Of a DNA stretch of 5,062 nucleotides, positions 1 to 4,441 are shown in pieces; the stretch's first letter is position 1; every line of letters starts with the position of its first letter. This DNA comes from Candidatus Tariuqbacter arcticus (GTDB lineage: Bacteria > Electryoneota > Tariuqbacteria > Tariuqbacterales > Tariuqbacteraceae), in assembly GCA_013202315.1 (NCBI GenBank), contig JABMRZ010000319.1, positions 1 to 5,062 of the forward strand. Reading direction: 5' to 3'. Under the pieces are notes generated by a model, which was given only the letters and a program-made list of their open reading frames with translations, was not told the DNA's origin and did no database searches. The translations under genes and the position numbers were made by a program.

Positions 1-36
1 ATTGTATGGGTAATACTAAATAATTTACAACGGAAC

Positions 37-172
37 CTCTTGCAAAAGTCAGGATTAACCGAATTTGTCATGCTGAACGCTGTGTAGAATCTCTTGTTTT
101 TAATTGACTTGGTTTTTATAGAGATCCTTCACTATCGTTCAGGATGACTGTTATTTGGGACTTTTGCAAGAG
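37..172. repeat. Palindromic MITE-like repeat element with 14-bp terminal inverted repeats
   Basis: The 14 bases CTCTTGCAAAAGTC at 37-50 recur as the exact reverse complement at 159-172. Inside them lies a second, imperfect inverted pair: 67-93 (starting GTCATGCTGAACG, ending ATCTC) against 121-148 (starting GAGATCC, ending CAGGATGAC). The unpaired centre at 94-120 is T-rich. There is no open reading frame in it. The layout fits a non-autonomous, transposase-dependent palindromic element, and the inner GTCATnCTGAACG / CAGGATGAC type sequence resembles dispersed repeats common in many environmental bacteria (recalled, not searched). CCTC occurs at 36-39 and 173-176 and could be a short target duplication, but four bases prove little. 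It lies just downstream of rnpA, so the rpmH-rnpA transcript would fold into a long hairpin here. There is no U-run typical of an intrinsic terminator. Confidence 0.7.
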
Positions 173-211
173 CCTCACATAAAACAGCGAGTAACCTTTA
201 ATTCTCACAAT

Positions 212-607
212 TCATCTGTCAAATTTAGGATTCTCGCCGGGGAAAGCCTCTTTGGCTATTTTTCGCATTTCCGCTTTGAAATCATTTTCATTCCGCACTT
301 CTTTTTCCAACGAAAATAGAACAGCTTCGCATCCTGAGAAATCATTCTGATTCAACCGATAAAATTCGCGCACCTGTCTTTTCAATCTGTTACGCCTAAC
401 CGCATTACCGCATTTTTTTCGGACCAGAACCGCAAATTTAGGATACTGCGCCGTCGGTTCACCGGGCTTATGGCGGATGATTCCTTCCGGGACTTTGATC
501 AGGGTCAGATATTTTCCTTTGAATTTAACTCCGTATTTAAAGCTACGGCTTATTTCCGCCCGCACCTTTAACATCCGGTAACGGGGTAATTTAACGCGGC
601 ATCTCAT
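212..607 (-). CDS. rnpA: Ribonuclease P protein component (RnpA)
   Basis: This is the protein subunit of RNase P. It binds the catalytic RNA and helps it cleave 5' leaders from precursor tRNAs in the cytoplasm. The 131-residue product has the family hallmark: the basic RNR helix at about 65-81, KCGNAVRRNRLKRQVRE, followed by FYR. The N-terminal part LPRYRMLKVRAEISRSFKYG (7-26) matches the usual start of the fold, with a GKYLTL strand at 31-36. Length is within the usual 105-140 range, with a short hydrophilic C-terminal tail. The start at ATG 607-605 is firm at its upstream limit, because an in-frame TGA lies only four codons before it (619-617). The start sits inside the end of rpmH, overlapping by 17 nt in another frame, so translation is probably coupled. 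No clear Shine-Dalgarno is seen close to it. yidD and yidC, frequent downstream neighbours, are not within the remaining 211 bases. Confidence 0.96.
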   Translation of the reverse strand: MRCRVKLPRYRMLKVRAEISRSFKYGVKFKGKYLTLIKVPEGIIRHKPGEPTAQYPKFAVLVRKKCGNAVRRNRLKRQVREFYRLNQNDFSGCEAVLFSLEKEVRNENDFKAEMRKIAKEAFPGENPKFDR

Positions 608-743
608 CCGAAACGGTCAACCGGGTTCTACCCTTTGCCCGCCTGCGTCGAATAATTTCCCGCCCATGCCTGTCCGACATTCGATGGCGGAAACCGTGCT
701 TATTGCGTCTTTTTCGATTAGACGGTTGATAAGTTCTCTTCAA
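591..743 (-). CDS. rpmH: 50S ribosomal protein L34, TTG start
   Basis: This 50-residue protein is L34 of the large ribosomal subunit, a small, very basic protein that binds 23S rRNA. The translation begins with KRTYQPSNRKRRNKHGFR (residues 2-19), then RMSDRHGREII (21-31), RRRRAKGRTRLTV (32-44). This is the full L34 signature in order. Most L34 proteins are 44-46 residues and end near RLTV; here six more residues (SDEMPR) follow before TAA, and these lie in the overlap with rnpA. No ATG is available in frame: the nearest upstream ATG (760-758) is in another frame and meets a stop after four codons. TTG at 743-741 puts KRTYQPS exactly where L34 begins, 7 nt after AAAGGA. It is the first gene of a leftward rpmH-rnpA pair divergent from dnaA, the classical order at many bacterial origins. 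Confidence 0.95.
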   Translation of the reverse strand: MKRTYQPSNRKRRNKHGFRHRMSDRHGREIIRRRRAKGRTRLTVSDEMPR

Positions 744-750
744 CTCTAAA

Positions 751-756
751 TCCTTT
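751..756 (-). promoter_or_regulatory. Shine-Dalgarno site fixing the rpmH TTG start
   Basis: On the minus strand AAAGGA lies 7 nt before TTG 743-741. Spacing and sequence are good for pairing with the 16S rRNA tail. Together with the absence of an in-frame ATG it supports TTG as the real rpmH start. Confidence 0.75.
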
Positions 757-792
757 GCATATAATTATTTGTTCGTATCGCTGTTAATTCGG

Positions 793-821
793 ATATTGAA
801 GCCCGGGCGGTTATTCAATAT
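793..821. repeat. Operator-like inverted repeat around a GC palindrome
   Basis: ATATTGAA at 793-800 and TTCAATAT at 814-821 are perfect 8-bp reverse complements around a 13-bp GC-rich centre that itself contains the palindrome GCCCGGGC (801-808). On the minus strand the right arm includes TTGAAT (818-813), and 17 nt further lies TATCCG (795-790), a poor -35/-10 pair that could be the rpmH promoter. If so, both promoter elements would sit in the repeat arms, as in a repressor operator. The repeat is seen directly; its role is inference. Confidence 0.4.
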
Positions 822-899
822 TAAAAAGCGCCTCCTGGTGTGTTTCGCCCCGGGTATATAATATTTCAAATCTTAATAATATAATAAATTCTCAATTTA

Positions 900-973
900 G
901 GTGCAAATATTTTGAAGGTATAATGAATGCATAAAAATCGACATAGGTTAGAACCGTTTTATAAATTTGCACC
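900..973. repeat. 9-bp inverted repeat with 56-nt loop
   Basis: GGTGCAAAT at 900-908 and ATTTGCACC at 965-973 are exact reverse complements. Between them lie ATAAAA (931-936) and TTTTAT (957-962), also reverse complements, and the palindrome GGTT-AG-AACC at 946-955, so nested pairing around roughly the same centre is possible. Function unknown; it may be a protein-binding site or a structured leader if transcription starts upstream. Confidence 0.35.
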
Positions 974-1096
974 GTTTATCCCCTCTCTCCGCTCCAAAAA
1001 ATTTTTTGTTATTTGTTGTTAGGGATACAATTTTGCCTTACAACAGAATTGCAAAAGCTTCGGAATTACACTCAAAAAAACTATTTAATTTTTTTC

Positions 1097-1125
1097 TTGA
1101 CATTCATCTCGATAAAATTTATATT
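1097..1125 (+). promoter_or_regulatory. Probable dnaA promoter (sigma70-type)
   Basis: TTGACA at 1097-1102 matches the -35 consensus exactly, and TATATT at 1120-1125 matches the -10 in five of six positions, with the ideal 17-nt spacer. A T-run (1089-1095) and an A-run (1074-1080) just upstream resemble an UP element. Transcription would start near 1132, giving a dnaA leader of about 70 nt that contains the DnaA-box pair at 1163-1180. This is the best promoter match I found in the window. Confidence 0.65.
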
Positions 1126-1162
1126 TCACCCCTGCCTTTAATACAGACCTAGTAATTCCAGA

Positions 1163-1180
1163 TTATCAACCTGTTTATAA
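1163..1180. promoter_or_regulatory. Back-to-back inverted DnaA-box pair in the dnaA leader
   Basis: TTATCAACC (1163-1171, plus strand) is directly followed by TGTTTATAA (1172-1180), which reads TTATAAACA on the minus strand. Each is one mismatch from TTATCAACA, a common DnaA-box variant. They abut with no spacer. Lying between the promoter and the dnaA start, they are well placed for DnaA to repress its own gene; DnaA autoregulation is established in other bacteria, here it is inferred. Confidence 0.6.
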
Positions 1181-1201
1181 TTAATTTAATTAACATTTCT
1201 T

Positions 1202-2557
1202 ATGAATCTACCTGCCACTCAAACCGAATTATGGGACGATTTCATCGATGAAATCAAATGTTCCATCCCCCGCCAGAGTTTTCTCACCTGGTTTGGGCCT
1301 ATGCGTTTAACCGCCATCAATAACGGGGAACTCACCGTCCAAGTCCCCAGCCAATTTTATTACGACTGGATAGAAGAGCATTATTCTGAATACATTAACA
1401 GCGCCTTGGATAAAACCTTTGGGGACGGCTTCAAGCTTTCCTATTCCATTTTGGAAAGGGGCACTAGAGAAGTTCTTAAGCTCGGTCCTGCTAAAAGCCC
1501 TTATGTCGCCGGTCAAAAGCCTCCAAAGGATTCTCACTTGAATTCGAGGTACACTTTCGACAATTTCATCGAAGGCGACAGTAATTCCTTCGCAAAAGCC
1601 GGCGCTTTGGCGGTAGCGGAAGCCCCGGGCAAAACCCGCTTCAATCCTATGGTCATCTTCGGCGGCGTCGGATTAGGAAAAACTCATTTGATTCAAGCCA
1701 TCGGTAATTTCGCTGTTCAGAATAAGACATCCCGCAGAGCCATCTATGCATCTTCGGAGAAATTCACCTTCGATTTCATCACCTCAGTAAGGGAGAACAA
1801 GACTACCGATTTTTCCAATCTATATCGTTCCACCGATATATTACTGGTCGACGATGTTCAGTTCCTTGAAGGCAAAGAGCGGACTCAAATGGAGTTTTTC
1901 CACACCTTCAACACGCTTTACAACGCCGGTAAGCAGGTCGTTCTCACTATGGATTGTCCTCCCAGTGAATTGAAGCGGACTGAAGCGCGGCTGATTTCCC
2001 GCTACCAATGCGGTTTAGTGGTCGATATTCAGCCCCCCGACTACGAAACCAGGGTGGCAATCCTACAGAAGAGAGCCGACGAGGATAGTCTTTTCCTGGG
2101 CGAAGATGTGATTGAAACCATCGCCGCTAATATAACCAGCAATGTGCGCGAACTTGAAGGGGCTCTCATTCGTCTAATGGCGCACGCTTCCATCACCGGT
2201 CAGGATATCGATATTTTCATCACCAAGCGGCTTCTGCGTGATGTTTTGAAGAGTAAATTTTCAAAAGTTTCCGTGGAACGAATTCAGGAAGCAGTGTCAG
2301 AATGGGTGGATATCCCCTCCGACCTTTTACGAGGGAATTCCCGCAAGAAGGAAATAGCCCGCGCCAGGCAGATCTCAATGTATCTTTGCGATGAATTAAC
2401 TAATCTAACTCTCAAATCGATAGGTTCTCACTTCGGCAATAGAGATCATTCCACTGTCATTCACGCCGTCACCGTCGCTAAAAAAACACTCGCGGATAAC
2501 GATAACCTCAGACGCGAAGTGATGGAAATCAGGCGCAAACTCGAAACCTCGTTCTGA
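1202..2557 (+). CDS. dnaA: Chromosomal replication initiator protein DnaA
   Basis: DnaA is the AAA+ ATPase that binds DnaA boxes at oriC, forms an ATP-dependent helical filament, melts the unwinding element and helps bring in the replicative helicase. The 451-residue product is of usual length. Domain I (about 5-85) starts with LWDDFIDEI; the domain II linker is short (about 86-112). Domain III carries Walker A GGVGLGKT (154-161), Walker B LLVDDVQ (214-220), sensor 1 near TMD (249-251), box VII RLISRYQCGL (263-272) with the probable arginine finger R267, and sensor 2 NVRELEG (314-320, R316). Domain IV has the basic loop around RKKEIARARQ (381-390) and the DNA-binding signature FGNRDHSTVIHA (411-422). 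Oddities: C252 replaces the arginine usual after the sensor-1 TSD motif, C270 is where W is common, and N413 replaces the usual second G of GGRDH. The ATG at 1202 lacks a clear Shine-Dalgarno; its leader is AT-rich. Intact, no frameshift. Confidence 0.98.
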   Translation: MNLPATQTELWDDFIDEIKCSIPRQSFLTWFGPMRLTAINNGELTVQVPSQFYYDWIEEHYSEYINSALDKTFGDGFKLSYSILERGTREVLKLGPAKSPYVAGQKPPKDSHLNSRYTFDNFIEGDSNSFAKAGALAVAEAPGKTRFNPMVIFGGVGLGKTHLIQAIGNFAVQNKTSRRAIYASSEKFTFDFITSVRENKTTDFSNLYRSTDILLVDDVQFLEGKERTQMEFFHTFNTLYNAGKQVVLTMDCPPSELKRTEARLISRYQCGLVVDIQPPDYETRVAILQKRADEDSLFLGEDVIETIAANITSNVRELEGALIRLMAHASITGQDIDIFITKRLLRDVLKSKFSKVSVERIQEAVSEWVDIPSDLLRGNSRKKEIARARQISMYLCDELTNLTLKSIGSHFGNRDHSTVIHAVTVAKKTLADNDNLRREVMEIRRKLETSF

Positions 2558-2642
2558 AGTTCCCTCTTTTTAAAAATCAGGATAATAGAATTTGATAAAG
2601 AAATTTCTTGATTTTTCACTATTTTTTGTTAAATTATAACAT

Positions 2643-2660
2643 TTATCAACATGTTGACAA
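2643..2660. promoter_or_regulatory. Back-to-back inverted DnaA-box pair in oriC
   Basis: TTATCAACA (2643-2651) is followed without spacer by TGTTGACAA (2652-2660), that is TTGTCAACA on the minus strand. The 18 bases form a palindrome with one mismatched pair. The geometry is the same as that of the pair at 1163-1180 before dnaA. Confidence 0.7.
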
Positions 2661-2765
2661 AAATATGTGGAATACTATGGAAACTATGTTTAAAACTCCG
2701 GTCGTTAAGATTCAACTCGCGTTTTGTCCAATAGTTTTCAACTTGCTTATGCGGTAATAAACAAC

Positions 2766-2774
2766 TTATCAACA
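2766..2774 (+). promoter_or_regulatory. DnaA box TTATCAACA next to the AT-rich element
   Basis: An exact copy of the box at 2643-2651 in the same orientation, 115 bp further on the other side of an ordinary stretch (2700-2760). The triplet-rich AT segment follows directly to its right, so it could be the box from which DnaA loads onto the melting strand. Confidence 0.7.
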
Positions 2775-2792
2775 TTAGTTTTTATCTCTATA

Positions 2793-2819
2793 TTATTATT
2801 AACAAATTACTTATTACTA
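2793..2819. other. Putative DNA unwinding element with DnaA-trio-like triplets
   Basis: The plus strand has TTATTATTA at 2793-2801 and TTATTACTA at 2811-2819. Read on the minus strand in the 3' to 5' direction these give AAT-AAT-AAT and AAT-AAT-GAT, the 3'-[G/A]AT pattern described for DnaA-trio elements. The 3' end of that strand points to the box at 2766-2774, as expected, although 18 bases separate box and first full run, more than in the textbook case. The flanks are also nearly pure A/T. The pattern is visible; unwinding here is inferred. Confidence 0.45.
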
Positions 2820-2820
2820 C

Positions 2821-2837
2821 TTTTCCACTTTTCCACA
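2821..2837 (+). promoter_or_regulatory. Tandem TTTTCCAC repeats, candidate DnaA boxes
   Basis: TTTTCCAC occurs twice in direct tandem (2821-2828 and 2829-2836), giving TTTTCCACT and TTTTCCACA. The second is one mismatch from the TTATCCACA consensus. They border the triplet-rich segment on its right side. Confidence 0.45.
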
Positions 2838-2851
2838 GGAACTAATACATA

Positions 2852-2878
2852 ATCTCTTTTGTAAAATTAATAAGAGAT
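2852..2878. repeat. Small inverted repeat upstream of dnaN
   Basis: ATCTCTT (2852-2858) and AAGAGAT (2872-2878) are exact reverse complements with a 13-nt A/T loop. The stem is short and weak; it may be a minor structural or binding element within the origin region, or chance in AT-rich DNA. Confidence 0.25.
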
Positions 2879-2915
2879 ATATTTAAAAAATATTAATGAT
2901 AAGTGGTTTGCTTAA

Positions 2916-2942
2916 TTGAATATTTCTTTACAAATTTATAAT
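2916..2942 (+). promoter_or_regulatory. Possible dnaN promoter
   Basis: A perfect TATAAT lies at 2937-2942 with TTGAAT at 2916-2921 as a possible -35, spaced 15 nt, which is slightly short. Transcription would begin near 2949, about 30 nt before dnaN, just enough to include its Shine-Dalgarno AAAGGA (2965-2970). A separate dnaN promoter is reasonable given the 423-bp gap after dnaA. Confidence 0.4.
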
Positions 2943-2980
2943 TTGATAAGAGTTCATATTAAATAAAGGAACATACAATA

Positions 2981-4093
2981 ATGAAATTCACCATCGATCA
3001 AGAGATTTTTTCCGGTCTTTTACAACAGCATCTTCCGGTTATCCCTCCCAGAAGCGCACTGCCGATTCTTAATTCGATTAGATGGGAATTGGGCAAAGGA
3101 AGATTGAAAATCCATTCAACCGATTTAGAGATTTCACTGATTACCGAGAGCGATGTTGAATCGGAAGGAGAGGGTTCTGTAGCGGTACCGGCGAAGAAGA
3201 TATCCGAAATAGTTCATGAATTACCCAATGAACCGGTTAGCGTGGAAATTGAGGATAACTTCAGGGTTAAAATACGCGGCGTGTCGGGTGTTTACCAAGT
3301 CGCTGGTTCAGATTCAGCTGATTTTCCCCCCATTTTAGGGGAGGGTATGGAAGCGAAAGTGGCGATGTCCGGTGAGAAATTCAAACGGATGATAAACCGG
3401 ACTACATTCGCGGTTTCAAGGGACGATATGAGACCGACTTTATGCGGGGTTTTCTTCCAGGTATTACCCGACGATATTAGGATGGTAGCCACTGACGGTC
3501 ATAGACTGGCGAAATTAGTCGACAACTCTTATAATGGCGAAGGAACCGCTTACGAGGCTATTATTCCGGTGAAAGCCTTTCATCTGGCTGTCAAGACTAT
3601 TGGAGACGATGAAGAAGTGCATATATCCGCCAGTAAGAACTATCTCAGGTTAGAAATGCCCAACAGTTCTTTGTATTCGAGGCTGATCGAAGGGAAATAT
3701 CCGTCGTATGAGAATGTCATTCCCCAAGAAAATCCTAATGTTCTGACTGCCGATGTGGAAGCATTGACTTCAGCGGTGAGAAGGGTGGCTATATTTTCTA
3801 ATTCGTTGACCCGGCAGGTTAAATTTTCCCTTACCGCTGACAAGATAATATTAACGGCTGAAGATGTTGAAACCGGCGGTGAAGCGGAAGAAGAAATCAG
3901 CGTCGATTATCAGGGCGAAGAGATGTTGATAGGGTATAACGCCAATTATGTTATGGATGCATTGAGGAAAATCGATACGGAAGAGGTGAAGTTTCTTGTC
4001 GGGACTAAAGATTCAGCCAGTATAGTCGAACCGACCGAACAAGCAAGCGATGAAGAATTTATGATGTTGTTGATGCCGGTCAGGCTGCAATAA
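2981..4093 (+). CDS. dnaN: DNA polymerase III sliding clamp, beta subunit (DnaN)
   Basis: DnaN forms a dimeric ring around DNA, tethers polymerase III for processive synthesis and serves as a docking platform for many replication and repair proteins through a pocket between domains 2 and 3. The 370-residue product has the normal length and the three-domain order (about 1-120, 125-245, 250-370). Landmarks are MKF at the start, RSALPILNSI (24-33), RPTLCGVFF (151-159), VATDGHRLA (169-177), SRLIEGKYPSYENVIP (233-248), RVAIFSN (268-274), IGYNANYVMDAL (317-328) and the C-terminal MPVRL (365-369), corresponding to the usual MPMRL of the binding pocket. The ATG follows AAAGGA by 10 nt. The gene lies after the oriC candidate and 21 nt before dciA, probably in one transcript with it. 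No truncation or frameshift. Confidence 0.98.
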   Translation: MKFTIDQEIFSGLLQQHLPVIPPRSALPILNSIRWELGKGRLKIHSTDLEISLITESDVESEGEGSVAVPAKKISEIVHELPNEPVSVEIEDNFRVKIRGVSGVYQVAGSDSADFPPILGEGMEAKVAMSGEKFKRMINRTTFAVSRDDMRPTLCGVFFQVLPDDIRMVATDGHRLAKLVDNSYNGEGTAYEAIIPVKAFHLAVKTIGDDEEVHISASKNYLRLEMPNSSLYSRLIEGKYPSYENVIPQENPNVLTADVEALTSAVRRVAIFSNSLTRQVKFSLTADKIILTAEDVETGGEAEEEISVDYQGEEMLIGYNANYVMDALRKIDTEEVKFLVGTKDSASIVEPTEQASDEEFMMLLMPVRLQ

Positions 4094-4114
4094 AATTGGC
4101 GGGGGCGTTTTGAA

Positions 4115-4396
4115 ATGGCATTTGTCACAATCGGGAGCGCCATATACCAATTCATCCGCGATCAAGGGTTTGAAAAGCGGTTGAAGCAAGCCGATGTCTT
4201 TCGGCTGTGGAAGGAGACGGCGGGTGATGTTATCGCCGATAAAGCCAAACCTGAAAGGATGGATAATGGGGTGCTTTTCGTTCGGGTTAGAGACGCCGCC
4301 TGGAGGAATGAATTGGTCTACCTGTCTGAAGATTTGAAGAAAAAGATTAACCAAGAGGTTGGAATGGAAATCGTTAGAATGATTAAATTCAAATGA
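4115..4396 (+). CDS. dciA: DciA-type helicase-loading protein (DUF721)
   Basis: This 93-residue protein matches the DUF721/DciA pattern. DciA is regarded as the ancestral bacterial factor that interacts with the replicative helicase DnaB and helps load it, in species lacking DnaC or DnaI. Visible family features are the N-terminal helix GSAIYQFIRDQGFEKRL (7-23), the conserved VFRLWKETAGDVIADKAKPE (28-47) with W32, the turn and strand NGVLFVRVRDAAWRNELVYL (51-70) with W63, and the end EIVRMIKFK (85-93). It is about the size of the bare folded domain; longer DciA proteins add a disordered arm that is absent here. ATG 4115 follows the dnaN stop by 21 nt; the preceding G-run (4101-4105) is only a weak Shine-Dalgarno match. 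Its place right after dnaN, where recF often lies, supports a replication role. Family assignment is strong; helicase loading in this species is inferred. Confidence 0.85.
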   Translation: MAFVTIGSAIYQFIRDQGFEKRLKQADVFRLWKETAGDVIADKAKPERMDNGVLFVRVRDAAWRNELVYLSEDLKKKINQEVGMEIVRMIKFK

Positions 4397-4441
4397 TATG
4401 TATTTGATTATATTGAATTAACAATAAATATGGAGTGTTAA

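Larger units (their letters stand above)
744..1201. other. Divergent noncoding region between rpmH and dnaA
   Basis: These 458 bases separate two divergently read gene sets and should hold both promoters. I see two inverted repeats (793-821 and 900-973), a GGTT-AG-AACC palindrome at 946-955, a 14-bp A/T palindrome CAAAAAATTTTTTG at 995-1008, an A-run at 1074-1080, a T-run at 1089-1095, one strong dnaA-direction promoter and one DnaA-box pair. TATAAT also occurs at 857-862 and 919-924 on the plus strand but without a good -35 partner. For rpmH no confident promoter is visible; a weak candidate coincides with the 793-821 repeat. I see no RNA gene and no convincing protein gene. Confidence 0.7.
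2558..2980. other. oriC: Candidate chromosomal replication origin (oriC), dnaA-dnaN intergenic region
   Basis: These 423 noncoding bases between dnaA and dnaN are strongly AT-rich and contain two exact TTATCAACA boxes (2643-2651, 2766-2774), one TTGTCAACA in reverse (2652-2660), a tandem TTTTCCAC pair (2821-2837) and several poorer matches (for example TTTTCAACT at 2735-2743). AT-rich triplet runs lie between the box groups. The dnaA-dnaN gap is the most frequent oriC position in bacteria. The stretch 2664-2690 holds TATG-containing repeats spaced about 9-10 bp (ACTATG at 2674-2679 and 2683-2688) that may be degenerate boxes. The origin call is inference from boxes, composition and location; GC skew would need more flanking sequence. 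Confidence 0.75.

Noticed and set aside
724..732. DnaA-box-like TTATCAACC on the minus strand
   Set aside because: It lies in rpmH and is simply the coding sequence for the conserved TYQP residues of L34; it may bind DnaA, but coding constraint explains it.
967..1152. 61-residue plus-strand open frame upstream of dnaA, starting with TTG
   Set aside because: No recognisable domain, no Shine-Dalgarno, and it runs over one arm of an inverted repeat, A-tracts and the near-consensus dnaA promoter. Composition looks like translated AT-rich noncoding DNA.
2572..2616. Possible terminator after dnaA: AAAAATCA (2572-2579) paired with TGATTTTT (2609-2616), plus palindrome AAGAAATTTCTT at 2598-2609
   Set aside because: The stems are almost all A/T with a 29-nt loop and would be unstable; in AT-rich origin DNA such matches occur by chance.
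4013..4354. 113-residue minus-strand open frame across the dnaN-dciA junction
   Set aside because: It is antisense to the end of dnaN and to most of dciA, both of which have clear family motifs; no own motif or start signal.
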